Part shown: positions 14,392-22,769 of the stretch, piece by piece
Position numbering within the stretch: position 1 is the stretch's first letter
Layout: each line of letters starts with the position of its first letter
Assembly: GCF_938045205.1 (NCBI RefSeq)
Contig: NZ_CALIMY010000143.1
Span: 1 to 27,363 of the forward strand
Direction of reading: 5' to 3'
DNA: 27,363 nucleotides
Origin: an uncultured Campylobacter sp.
GTDB taxonomy: Bacteria > Campylobacterota > Campylobacteria > Campylobacterales > Campylobacteraceae
Notes under the pieces: generated by a model
Database searches by the model: none
What the model saw: the letters and a program-made list of their open reading frames with translations, nothing else
What the model was told of the DNA's origin: nothing
Made by a program: the position numbers and the translations under genes

Positions 14392-16211
14392 GCGGAATTT
14401 TAATCGCGGCGATGATTTTAGCGCCGCAGTATCTAAGTGCGGAGGGTAGGACGAATGCTGCAGTAGCGAAGCAGTCCGTTACGGATAAAAAGGCGTCTGA
14501 TAAGAATTCCGGCATTGGCACAAAAAACGGTGCAAAAGATGCAATTAAAAAGAGCTTGATAAATCGCGGCGTAAGCGCTAAAAGTATAACCAAAGAAAAG
14601 CTAAACCACGCGATGCGAGCGCAAGAAGACGCCGAGCTAAATTTCGATTTGCTTACAGCTTTGGAGCTACTGCATAAAGATCCCGTCGCATCGATGTTTT
14701 TATACGAAAAGGCATACAATAAAACGGGCTCGTCCGTTTATCTGCTAGAAGCGCTAAAGACTGCTTTTGCGATCAAAGATCGTAAAAATACGGCGCGTTA
14801 TTTAAAGCTCGGCGAAAAGAGCCTAAGCTCAGACTCTGAGTATCTGCGAGTAAAGATCGGCTACTACTTAGGCATTAAAGATAATCTAAACGCTAATACC
14901 GCTGCTCTTAAGCTAGTCACCGTAGATCCAGTTTCGCGAAGTTATGCGATCTTAGCGGCGACATATTATGCGATGGAGAATTTTACTTTAGCCAAAACCT
15001 ACTTTGAAAAAGCCTATGAGCTAGACAAAACTGACGAAAATCTCATCAGATTATGCGACGTGCTGCTAAATAAACTCAATGATTCGGACGGAGCGATCCG
15101 CATCATCGAGACGCACAGGCGCATCTACGGCTGCGCCCAGGGTATGGCGTGCGAGCTGCTAGCTGATGTGTATCGCGCGAATAAACGCTATTTGGATGTC
15201 GCTAAGATCGATGAAGCGCTGTATGAAGCCAAAGGGGATAATAAATTCTTGGACGATATGATAGCGATTTATTACTACTCAAACGACTTTGATAAAATAA
15301 TCGAGCTTTTGAAAAAATACGACTACAAGCGCGAGCTTCTAATCGATGCCTACGCGCATAAAAAAGACTATAAAACCGCGATTAAAATGGCACGCGATGA
15401 GTTTATGAAGACTAAAAATTACGACTTTTTGGCGATCGAGGCGATCTACGAATATGAAAGCGCGGGCAAAAACGTGGATGCCAAAACCCTATCTAGCGTA
15501 GTGGCAAAATTTGAAAATATCGCGCCGCAGCTTAAAGACCCCGTGCATCTAAACTACTACGGATACATTTTAATAGATCACGATTTGGACGTTCGCAAGG
15601 GCATCGAGCTCGTCCGCCGCGCCCTACAAAAAGACCCCGACTCGCCGTATTATCTGGACTCGCTTGCCTGGGGATACTACAAGCTTGGCGAGTGCGACGA
15701 GGCTAAAAATGAAATGGCTAAGATCAAAGACGCAGAATTTTTTAATTCCCCCGAAGGCAAAGAGCATTTGGAGGCGATCGATGCGTGCGCCGCTGGCACA
15801 GGCGTAGCGCCGCAGAATTCTATATCGCAAAACCCCGCTACGATAAAAAGCTCCGCGCCGAAAGATCAGGCGCCGCAAAGCCCGGCAATAAAAACTCCTT
15901 CGCCTAATTCCATAAAATCTACGGCGCCCGAAAGCTCTGTGTTAGATTCCGCACGTCCGAGCTCCGATGCAACGCGTGATTTAATGCCAAAAGACTCCGC
16001 TTCGCAAAATTCTGCTGGGTCTGCAAATTCCGCGATTCAAAACCAGACACCAAATTCCTCGGCTTCTGAAAATTTTGCGACGCCTATAAATTCCGCCGCG
16101 CAAACTCCCGGTAAAAATCCCGGAAATCTTGCGCCGATAGATTCCACAAAGCATGAGCTGCCCTCGTCAAATTTACCCGAGACGCACCCTACGAATAGGG
16201 GAGAGCAGTGA
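14370..16211 (+). CDS. Exported TPR-repeat protein with a disordered Ser/Pro/Asn tail
   Basis: 613 residues. Signal peptide 1-24 (hydrophobic core LSGILIAAMILAP, cleavage after YLSA). From about 70 to 465 the sequence is helical, with tetratricopeptide-type units such as ENFTLAKTYFEKAYELDKT and a C-terminal unit DSPYYLDSLAWGYYKLGECDEA. The last ~140 residues (from about 472) are S, P, N, A and Q-rich and probably disordered. GGAGGAAG precedes the ATG. Such proteins are usually periplasmic or outer-membrane scaffolds; the partner is unknown. The tail has the same flavour as the YbeY insert (SASQNSAGSANSA). The stop overlaps the trpC start. Confidence 0.85.
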   Translation: MYRGKVLSGILIAAMILAPQYLSAEGRTNAAVAKQSVTDKKASDKNSGIGTKNGAKDAIKKSLINRGVSAKSITKEKLNHAMRAQEDAELNFDLLTALELLHKDPVASMFLYEKAYNKTGSSVYLLEALKTAFAIKDRKNTARYLKLGEKSLSSDSEYLRVKIGYYLGIKDNLNANTAALKLVTVDPVSRSYAILAATYYAMENFTLAKTYFEKAYELDKTDENLIRLCDVLLNKLNDSDGAIRIIETHRRIYGCAQGMACELLADVYRANKRYLDVAKIDEALYEAKGDNKFLDDMIAIYYYSNDFDKIIELLKKYDYKRELLIDAYAHKKDYKTAIKMARDEFMKTKNYDFLAIEAIYEYESAGKNVDAKTLSSVVAKFENIAPQLKDPVHLNYYGYILIDHDLDVRKGIELVRRALQKDPDSPYYLDSLAWGYYKLGECDEAKNEMAKIKDAEFFNSPEGKEHLEAIDACAAGTGVAPQNSISQNPATIKSSAPKDQAPQSPAIKTPSPNSIKSTAPESSVLDSARPSSDATRDLMPKDSASQNSAGSANSAIQNQTPNSSASENFATPINSAAQTPGKNPGNLAPIDSTKHELPSSNLPETHPTNRGEQ

Positions 16212-17002
16212 TTTTAGACGAAATTTTAAAGCGCACCCGCGAGGATCTCGCGCTTCGCAAAGAAAGGCTGCCCGAGGATCTGCTCGGTCGCTCGCTAAGC
16301 GCCAATCCCTATGAGCCGCGTGACGTCATAAACGTGCTTAGAAGCGACGAGAAGGATTCGCTTCGCATCATTGCCGAGATTAAAAAGGCAAGCCCAAGCA
16401 AGGGGATCATCCGCGAGGATTTTGAGCCGCTAAGCCTTGCCGTGGAGTACGAAAATGCAGGCGCCAGCGCCTTTTCGGTGCTTACTGAGCCGCATTATTT
16501 CAGAGGCGATTTGGAGTTCATCCCGCAGATCCGCCGCTACACTCGTACACCCATTTTGCGCAAGGATTTCATCGTCGATCGCTACCAGATCCTCGAAGCG
16601 CTGGTTTACGGCGCGGATTTTATCCTGCTGATCGCCAAAGCTCTGGAAGGCAAACAGCTAAGAGAGCTGCTCGAGTTTGCCCGCAGGCTGGGGCTTGAGG
16701 CGCTGTGCGAGATCCACGATAAGGACGATCTGAAAAAAGTGGTCTTTGCGGGGGCTGATATTATCGGCATCAACCATCGAAATTTAGAGACTTTCGAGGT
16801 CGATACGAGCCTGAGCGAGCGGCTGATCCCACTGATTCCAAACGGCAAGATCATCGTCGCCGAAAGCGGCCTGCACTCGCACGAGCAGCTTAAAAGCCTG
16901 CACGAGGCGGGCGTCGATGCGTTTTTGATCGGCGAGCATTTTATGCGCCAAAATGACGTAGGCGCGGCGCTGCGCGAGATAAAGTTCGGCGCGAGCGGCT
17001 AA
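16208..17002 (+). CDS. trpC: Indole-3-glycerol phosphate synthase TrpC
   Basis: 264 residues, normal length. The product closes the indole ring in tryptophan biosynthesis. The catalytic region EIKKASPSKG is at 57-66. RKDFIVDRYQI, IGINHRNL, ESGLHSHEQL and GEHFMR follow in the order of the TIM-barrel family. The start is GTG, overlapping the previous stop (GTGA), with AGGGGAG just upstream. No other trp genes are visible, so it is a stand-alone trpC at the end of an unrelated gene run. Confidence 0.95.
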   Translation: MILDEILKRTREDLALRKERLPEDLLGRSLSANPYEPRDVINVLRSDEKDSLRIIAEIKKASPSKGIIREDFEPLSLAVEYENAGASAFSVLTEPHYFRGDLEFIPQIRRYTRTPILRKDFIVDRYQILEALVYGADFILLIAKALEGKQLRELLEFARRLGLEALCEIHDKDDLKKVVFAGADIIGINHRNLETFEVDTSLSERLIPLIPNGKIIVAESGLHSHEQLKSLHEAGVDAFLIGEHFMRQNDVGAALREIKFGASG

Positions 17003-17184
17003 ATTTAAATTTGGCTCATTTGATCGCGCAGGCTTAAACCCGAAGCGAGCGGTTAAATTTAGTGAACGGAGCGAAATTTTAAGGCAGTAAATTTTAAAAT
17101 TCGGCGGACTTTAAAATTTAACGGCTCTTTAAATTTAGCGCCGCGGCGCAATTTAATATCGCACATCGCGCGAGAATTCACGCT

Positions 17185-17230
17185 GCGCTTTGGTATCGTG
17201 AGTTTGTTATTGCGCGCCGTGCGAGCGGTT
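17185..17230 (+). repeat. Diverged 46-bp direct repeat, copy A
   Basis: It matches 17770-17815 at 37 of 46 positions. All nine differences are transitions, at least four of them between CG and TG/CA. A shorter related segment (GCATCACGAGCT) lies at about 17279-17290. Confidence 0.7.
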
Positions 17231-17769
17231 GAGGAGCGAGGTTTAAATTTACGCCTTTCGTTTGTATAGCTTTCCGTCGCATCACGAGCTGGTGCAAAAA
17301 GCGCGGGTTGAAATTTAGCTTTACGTTTGCGAAGCTTCGCGCGCGCGGTTGCGCTTGTAGCATTGAGTGCCGAGAATTGCGCGTCTATCGTAATGCCTTG
17401 TATGTCTAGCGCGCGCTCTCAAGCTCAGTATTGGCGATTGTACGGCGCCGTAAATTTAATCACAGCTCGCGATCAAGCCTCCCAGAGGAGCTGCGCGTAC
17501 GATAACTGCGCAAAGCGAGCTATCGTAAAAGCGGACGGCGTAGGGGGCTTAGCAGGGCTGCTATACCCTGCGATACGCCGCGATTGAACTTCGGCTGTAT
17601 TACAGCTGTGCCGCGACCGCGCCGCGTTAAATTTTACCGCGTGTTGCGATGGTGATTGCAGCGCAGGTTTGGCACCGCGTACCGTGCCTGTGAGTGCGTC
17701 AAAGTTTTGTTATAATGCGCCGCGCAAACGACCGTGTAGATTCGATATCGCAGCCGTGTAGGCGTACGT

Positions 17770-17815
17770 GCGCTTTGGCATCGCGAGCTTGTTATCGCAC
17801 GCCGCGCAAACGGCT
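17770..17815 (+). repeat. Diverged 46-bp direct repeat, copy B
   Basis: Partner of 17185-17230, 585 bp away. It begins GCGCTTTGG in both copies, and this copy retains more CG dinucleotides. Confidence 0.7.
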
Positions 17816-18001
17816 GCGGTGCGGATTAGACGCTGTGTTTGCCGCGCCATGAGTGTCCGTCAAATGCGCACTAACGCCCGCCGCGGGCTTTGATCCGCAG
17901 AGTGCGTATTGCGCCGAAGTGCCCCGCGATTGCAAAGCATGTCGCGCCCTGCCACGTGCATAGCTCCGCATCGTGCGAGCGAGCGCAGACCGCGTAAATT
18001 T

Positions 18002-18051
18002 AAAATTCTATGAAATTTAGAAGTTTTAAATTCCAAATTTCATAGAATTTT
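18002..18051. repeat. Perfect 17-bp inverted repeat upstream of the HIT gene
   Basis: AAAATTCTATGAAATTT (18002-18018) and AAATTTCATAGAATTTT (18035-18051) are exact reverse complements with a 16-nt loop. The end of the stem motif (CATAGAATTTT) recurs at 18075-18085 as part of the next repeat. Confidence 0.8.
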
Positions 18052-18068
18052 GCGAAACGCAAATTTTA

Positions 18069-18092
18069 AAATTCCATAGAATTTTGGAATTT
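18069..18092. repeat. Second small inverted repeat before the HIT gene
   Basis: AAATTCCA (18069-18076) and TGGAATTT (18085-18092) pair perfectly around an 8-nt loop. It ends 15 bases before the HIT start, next to its ribosome-binding site, so it could affect translation initiation. Confidence 0.6.
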
Positions 18093-18107
18093 CGGAAAGG
18101 AAAAGAG

Positions 18108-18596
18108 ATGGATTATCTTTGCGCCCCTTGGCGAAGCGAGTATTTTACCGAAAAAAGAAGCGGCTGTCCCTTCTGCGACGCGGCGGCGGATGCGGCGTTC
18201 GACGATAGCAACGGCGTGCTTTTTCGCGCGCGGCACTGCTTTGGGGTGATGAACCTCTACCCCTACAGCCCGGGCGCGTTTATGGTCATACCTTACGAGC
18301 ACGTCGATAATATCGAGTGCCTTAGCGATGATGCGTGGGCGGAGATGAGCCGCTACGTGCGCGCCGGGGTGGGGATTTTAAAGCGCACTCTGGGCGCAAA
18401 CGGCGTAAATATCGGCATGAACCTCGGCGCCGCCGCGGGTGCGGGCATAGCCGAGCACGTGCACTATCATCTCGTGCCGCGGTGGCAGCGCGATACGAAT
18501 TTCATCACGACGATCGCAAACGTCCGCGTAAACGGCGTTTCTTTCGCCCCGCTTTTTGAGAAGCTCAAGGCGGCTTACGCGGAGATTAAAATTTAA
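18108..18596 (+). CDS. HIT-family nucleotide hydrolase/transferase
   Basis: 162 residues. The histidine triad HVHYHLVPRW has H117, H119 and H121, with the catalytic middle/last histidines typical of the family. An N-terminal zinc pair CPFC (C20, C23) is typical of the bacterial FHIT-like/Ap4A-phosphorylase-like branch. The product acts on nucleotide phosphoramidates or dinucleoside polyphosphates; its physiological substrate is unknown. I chose ATG 18108 because GGAAAGGA lies at good spacing. A TTG at 18084 would add eight residues and start inside an inverted repeat. It runs in the same frame as the next gene, separated by a TAA. Confidence 0.9.
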   Translation: MDYLCAPWRSEYFTEKRSGCPFCDAAADAAFDDSNGVLFRARHCFGVMNLYPYSPGAFMVIPYEHVDNIECLSDDAWAEMSRYVRAGVGILKRTLGANGVNIGMNLGAAAGAGIAEHVHYHLVPRWQRDTNFITTIANVRVNGVSFAPLFEKLKAAYAEIKI

Positions 18597-18611
18597 ATTC
18601 GGAAGATCGAG

Positions 18612-19448
18612 ATGGTATCGGCATGGGTTAAAAAGAACGATAAATGGGGTTTTATCGATAAAACGGGAAAGGAGATAGCTTCTTGCATCTATGATGACGT
18701 TTCGTATTTTAGCGAAGGCCTAGCATGCGTTAGAAAGAACGATAAATTCGGCTTCGTCGATAAAACGGGCAAAGAAGTTATTCCCTGCATATATGATCGG
18801 GCCGAGGAGTTTTGCGAAGGCTTAGCGTGGGTTAATAAGAACGATAAATTCGGCTTTATCGATAAAACGGGTAAAGAGGTGATTTCTTGTATATATGATG
18901 ATGCTTATAATTTTGAGGAAGGACTGGCGGAAGTTCAAAAAAGCGGCTATTGGGGTTTTATCGATAAAACTGGTAAAGAGATCATTCCTTGTCTATATGA
19001 TGACGTTGGCGTTTTTCGCGAAGGTTTGGCGGACGTTAAAAAGAACGGTTATTGGGGATATATCGATGAAACGGGAAAAGAAGTTATTCCTTGCATATAT
19101 GACCGGGCCGGGAGTTTTTGCGAAGGCTTAGCAAAGATTGAAAAGGACGGCAAATGGGGCTTTATCGATAAAATGGGTACAGAGGTAGTTTCTTGTGTAT
19201 ACGAGCTTGCTTGGGATTTTGACAATACTTTGTGCGGATATTATGACGAAATCAAATATTGCGAAGGATACGTTAAAGTCAAAAAAGACGGTAAATGGGG
19301 GTTGCTAGATGGTGAGGATAATGAAATTTTAAAGCCGGTGTTTTATGACGAAGTAGAATTTGTGAAAGTTTTAAGCGACGACTACGTCAAGATCAATTTA
19401 GACGGTCGCGAAACTATCGTTGATAGAAATGGCAAGATAATATCGTAA
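18612..19448 (+). CDS. WG-repeat protein
   Basis: 278 residues made of seven WG (KWGFIDKTGKE-type) units starting at about 18640, 18742, 18844, 18946, 19048, 19150 and 19279. The spacing is 34 residues except before the last unit. A degenerate eighth may end the protein (RETIVDRNGK). Each unit ends I-P/S-C-I-Y-D, giving a regular cysteine. There is no signal peptide, and the first unit begins 10 residues after the ATG. The ribosome-binding site is weak (GGAAGA). WG repeats occur in bacterial proteins of mostly unknown, possibly surface or binding, function. The gene is more AT-rich than its neighbours and separates HIT from ribBA, suggesting insertion. Confidence 0.88.
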   Translation: MVSAWVKKNDKWGFIDKTGKEIASCIYDDVSYFSEGLACVRKNDKFGFVDKTGKEVIPCIYDRAEEFCEGLAWVNKNDKFGFIDKTGKEVISCIYDDAYNFEEGLAEVQKSGYWGFIDKTGKEIIPCLYDDVGVFREGLADVKKNGYWGYIDETGKEVIPCIYDRAGSFCEGLAKIEKDGKWGFIDKMGTEVVSCVYELAWDFDNTLCGYYDEIKYCEGYVKVKKDGKWGLLDGEDNEILKPVFYDEVEFVKVLSDDYVKINLDGRETIVDRNGKIIS

Positions 19449-19464
19449 ATTTAAAGGAGAGATG

Positions 19465-20466
19465 ATGGTTAGCGTAGAGCAAGCGATCGAGGATCTGAAA
19501 AACGGCAAGATGCTCGTTATGGTCGATGACGTCGATCGCGAGAACGAAGGCGATTTGATGTTTGCGAGCACATTTAGCAGTGCGCAGAAGGTAAATTTTG
19601 CGATCACGCACGCTCGCGGAGTGCTGTGCGTGGCGCTTAGCCCGCAGATTGCACAGCAGCTTGATCTAAATTTGATGGTCGATAAAAACACCTCCAGCCA
19701 CGAGACCGCATTTACCGTCACGATCGACGCGAAGGATGCCAAGACTGGCGTAAGCGCGTATGAGCGCAATATGACGATCGAGCTGATGTCGCGCGTAGGC
19801 GCTCGCGCGGATGATTTCGTCCGCCCGGGGCATATCTTCCCGCTAATCGCCAAAAGCGGCGGCGTGCTCGCTCGCACGGGGCATACCGAGGGCTCTACGG
19901 ATCTGTGCCGCTTGGCGGGGCTTTCGCAAAGCGCCGTGATCTGCGAGATCGTCAAAGACGACGGCGATATGGCGCGCAGGGACGATCTGGAAAAATTCTG
20001 CGCGCAGCACGGCATCAATATGATCTCGGTCGCACAGATCGTGCAATACCGCCTAAAACACGAAACTCTCGTTAAATTTAGCGAGCTGCGTGACGGCGCG
20101 CTGTGCGGCGAAGCGGCGAAATTTTACGAGGTAAACGATCATGAGGGCAACGAGCACCGCGCCTATATTTTCGGCGAGCTGGGAAAGAGCGCACAGACGA
20201 ACGTGAAATTTCATAAAATTTCAAGCGATCTGGAATTTTTAAGCGATACGAAATTTAACGATTTCATGCGCGATCTGGATGTTTTGCGCAATGAAGGCGG
20301 CGTGCTTTTGATGCTAAAATCCGCGCAAAATCGCGCCGATTTTAAGAGCTTTGGCATCGGAGCGCAAATTTTAGCGCATCTGGGCGTGAAAAAAATCAAA
20401 ATTCTAAGCAAGAGCGAGCCGAAAGACTATGCGGGGCTTAGCGGTTTCGGGATCGACATAGTTTGA
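19465..20466 (+). CDS. ribBA: 3,4-dihydroxy-2-butanone 4-phosphate synthase (RibBA with degenerate GTP cyclohydrolase II domain)
   Basis: About 333 residues. The N-terminal ~200 residues are a complete RibB domain: DDVDRENEGDLMFA, RPGHIFPL and GHTEGSTDL carry the metal- and ribulose-5-phosphate-binding residues. It makes the four-carbon precursor of riboflavin. The C-terminal ~130 residues align in outline with GTP cyclohydrolase II but lack the three zinc cysteines, so only RibB activity is expected. I prefer ATG 19465 over 19462 because AGGAG (19455-19459) is 5 nt from it rather than 2. Overlaps dinB at its stop (TTGA). Confidence 0.9.
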   Translation: MVSVEQAIEDLKNGKMLVMVDDVDRENEGDLMFASTFSSAQKVNFAITHARGVLCVALSPQIAQQLDLNLMVDKNTSSHETAFTVTIDAKDAKTGVSAYERNMTIELMSRVGARADDFVRPGHIFPLIAKSGGVLARTGHTEGSTDLCRLAGLSQSAVICEIVKDDGDMARRDDLEKFCAQHGINMISVAQIVQYRLKHETLVKFSELRDGALCGEAAKFYEVNDHEGNEHRAYIFGELGKSAQTNVKFHKISSDLEFLSDTKFNDFMRDLDVLRNEGGVLLMLKSAQNRADFKSFGIGAQILAHLGVKKIKILSKSEPKDYAGLSGFGIDIV

Positions 20467-21620
20467 TAGCTCATATCGATTTGGACAGCTTCTTCGTCTC
20501 TGTAGCGAGGCTTGCCGATCCCGCGCTTGCGGGCAAAAAGATCGCAGTCGTCGGAGGCGGCGACGAGGAGATTTTCGGCGGAAAGAGCGAGCTTGGCAGC
20601 GTGATTTTAAGTGCGAGCTACGAAGCCAGAGCCGACGGCGTGCACTCGGCGCAGCCCGTTAAAATCGCGCTCGGACTCTGCCCGCAGCTCATTTTGGTGC
20701 GCGCCAGACATGGCGAATACCGAAAAATTTCACGCGAAATTTATGAGTTTTTACTAAGCTTTACGCCCGAGATCGAAAAATTTAGCATCGACGAATTTTT
20801 TCTAAATTTACGCGGCACGGCATACGACGCGGACGCGCTGAGCTTTGCTGCGTTTTTGCAGAGCGAGATTATGCGCCGCTTTAGCCTTCCGTGTAGCGTC
20901 GGGCTTAGCGAAGCAAAACTGATCGCAAAGCTCGCCACTAGCCTTGCCAAGCCCTTCGGCGTGCGGCAAATTTTAAAATCGCAAATCGCGTGCGAGCTAT
21001 CCGCCGTGCCGGTAGCGAAATTCCCGGGCATCGGCAAGGCGGCGCAAAAAACGCTCGGCAAATACGGTATCGTAACCTTCGGCGACGCGCTAGGGCACAG
21101 AGAAATTTTTGAAAAGATGGGCGCAAACGGCAGGAAAATTTTCGCAGCCCTTAGCGGCGAGGACGAGGGCGAGGTCGTCTCAAAGCGCGAGCGCAAGAGT
21201 ATCGGCTTTGGGCGCAGCTTCGCGCCGTGCGCCGATCGGGACGAGCTGCGGCGCAAAATTTTAATTTTGGCGCGCCATTTGGCGGGCGAAGTGCTCGCAA
21301 GGGAGCTAAAGCCTGCGACATATGATCTAAAGATCCGCTACAAATCGCGCGAGGAGTTTTCGCATCAGATCAGTCAGGATAGGGCGTTTAGTTTAAATTT
21401 GCTGAGCGAGACCGCGCTTGAGCTATTTAGGCTCTGCGACGTGAAAAAAGGCGCGCAGATAATCCACGTAGCGCTAAATCTTTCAAATTTTGGCGGCAGA
21501 TCGGGCGGCTCGCTGCTCTTTGGCGAGATCGATAAAAAGCAGCAGAGCCTGGATCGATCTTTAAGCAGGATTTGGGAAAAATTCGGCATCGAAAAGCTAA
21601 AAAAGGCAAGCGAAATTTGA
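20463..21620 (+). CDS. dinB: DNA polymerase IV (Y-family, DinB)
   Basis: 385 residues. The catalytic acidic residues are D6 (HIDLDSFF) and D110-E111 (SIDEFF). F11 occupies the usual steric-gate position. SYEARADGVHS matches the fingers motif. The helix-hairpin-helix region (VAKFPGIGKAAQKTLGKYG) and little-finger domain follow in order. It performs translesion synthesis. The start is TTG, overlapping the ribBA stop, so translation is probably coupled; no strong separate ribosome-binding site is seen. The final residues (IEKLKKASEI) do not show an obvious clamp-binding motif. Confidence 0.92.
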   Translation: MIAHIDLDSFFVSVARLADPALAGKKIAVVGGGDEEIFGGKSELGSVILSASYEARADGVHSAQPVKIALGLCPQLILVRARHGEYRKISREIYEFLLSFTPEIEKFSIDEFFLNLRGTAYDADALSFAAFLQSEIMRRFSLPCSVGLSEAKLIAKLATSLAKPFGVRQILKSQIACELSAVPVAKFPGIGKAAQKTLGKYGIVTFGDALGHREIFEKMGANGRKIFAALSGEDEGEVVSKRERKSIGFGRSFAPCADRDELRRKILILARHLAGEVLARELKPATYDLKIRYKSREEFSHQISQDRAFSLNLLSETALELFRLCDVKKGAQIIHVALNLSNFGGRSGGSLLFGEIDKKQQSLDRSLSRIWEKFGIEKLKKASEI

Positions 21621-21639
21621 CTAAATTTAAAGGAAAAAG

Positions 21640-22179
21640 ATGAAACTAGGCGAGCTATACTCGGTGATCTGCATAATCTTTGCGACGAATTTTAAGGGCG
21701 TGATAGACGAGCAGAAGTTGCGCGGCTTGGGAAAAAACTGGATCATTGTAAATAAAAATATCGAAAACAAAAACGGTCACGAGCTTTGGCAAAAGGTGCA
21801 GGGCGAGGACTACGCGGTGCTAGGGCGCGATTTTGAGGCGCTAAAAGGGGCGTTTGAGATGGATTTTTTCAAGCTCATAAGCGAAAGCGAAGTGGAGCTG
21901 TTTTATGAAAGATGCCGCTTCAAAAAGCCTTTTACGGAGCTTAAAAGCGCTCATGCGGCCAATATGCTAGCACTTCTTGCCATGATCTTTAAACAAAACA
22001 CGGACGTAAAATCGCATAAAATTTTGACGCTATATCTGGCGCAATTTATCATTCCTAGCTTTTCCGCGCTTGCTACGCACGTGCAGATAAACGCCAAAAG
22101 CAGCTATTACAAGGCGCTTGGGTGGTTTTTGGCGGATTTTTGCCGCGTGGTGAAAGAGACGCTGGGACTTGGAATTTAA
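21640..22179 (+). CDS. Hypothetical cytoplasmic protein, 179 residues
   Basis: A clear gene with AAAGGA before the ATG, 19 bases after dinB. It is predicted mainly helical. Hydrophobic stretches (ANMLALLAMIF, YLAQFIIPSFSALA) are too short or polar-flanked to be certain membrane helices. I recognise no domain. It may be co-transcribed with ribBA-dinB. Confidence 0.75.
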   Translation: MKLGELYSVICIIFATNFKGVIDEQKLRGLGKNWIIVNKNIENKNGHELWQKVQGEDYAVLGRDFEALKGAFEMDFFKLISESEVELFYERCRFKKPFTELKSAHAANMLALLAMIFKQNTDVKSHKILTLYLAQFIIPSFSALATHVQINAKSSYYKALGWFLADFCRVVKETLGLGI

Positions 22180-22769
22180 AATTTAGAATTTAGAACGTGC
22201 GCTCGGTATTTTTGCGCGTTCGGCACAGAAAAGCGCTATGTAGAGATAAGTCTGAGCTTGCTTTCGGGATTTCTTGCGCTGTAGCCGGTACAGCTCCTAT
22301 AGGCGCGAAAAGCTAAGCGAGGCAGGTAAATTTTATCTGCACGGATGTAAAGTATCTGCCTTGCTGTTTTGTGCGTCGGTGCTTGTCGTATCGCGCGCGT
22401 CGTTTTGAATTCTGCACGGCATTCGGCGCTTTGGTCGCGTTATGCGCATCATCCAGCCTTTGCCGTGCGCTGTCGGTATCGATACCGTGTGCGTCGCGTC
22501 TGCATCACGGTGCTTGCGCTTCGGCAATCCGTGCGTAGCTTTGCATGCCGCACAAGGCGCCGTCGTTTGAAATTTTACGTGAGGCGCCCTGCGCATTGTT
22601 CGACGCTTTCGTTAGACATCCGCGTCTTTCGTGCTTTGCGTCTGCGATCGAGCTTGGAAGCCTGGCTTCTGCGCTCACGTATGCGCCGCTCTGCGTCTTT
22701 TACCAAGCGTGCGTCACGCAGCGTCCGATGCGTGCCGTTAAATTTTAAAATTTAAAACAAAGGAAAAAT
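22180..22769. other. 590-bp spacer without a recognisable gene
   Basis: GC-rich, with many CGTGCG/GCATC words resembling the 17.0-18.1 kb spacer. It contains a perfect 14-bp palindrome CGGTATCGATACCG at 22474-22487 and a weak hairpin (22193-22221) just after the upstream gene. Arg/Cys-rich short frames here look like by-products of composition. It ends in AAATTTTAAAATTT before the lgt ribosome-binding site. Confidence 0.5.

Larger units (their letters stand above)
17003..18107. other. 1.1-kb spacer without a recognisable gene
   Basis: Short frames exist on both strands, but none has a convincing ribosome-binding site, composition or family. The stretch begins with AAATTT-rich DNA, becomes GC-rich (many GCGC/CGCG words) and ends in AT-rich inverted repeats. 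It contains a diverged 46-bp direct repeat. No tRNA T-loop signature was found. It may be a decayed region or hold an unrecognised RNA. Confidence 0.5.

Noticed and set aside
17327..17587. 86-codon frame in the 1.1-kb spacer
   Set aside because: Non-ATG-supported and without a ribosome-binding site or recognisable protein features; it crosses repeat DNA.
17003..18107. tRNA gene in the spacer
   Set aside because: No TTCGA-type T-loop with matching acceptor stem was found on inspection.
18640..19310. Regular ~102-nt repeats as a CRISPR array
   Set aside because: The whole unit is coding and similar throughout (WG repeats); there are no unique spacers.
22369..22755. Arg/Cys-rich frame of 128 codons in the second spacer
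   Set aside because: No ribosome-binding site, no family resemblance, unusual composition, and an equally long frame on the other strand.
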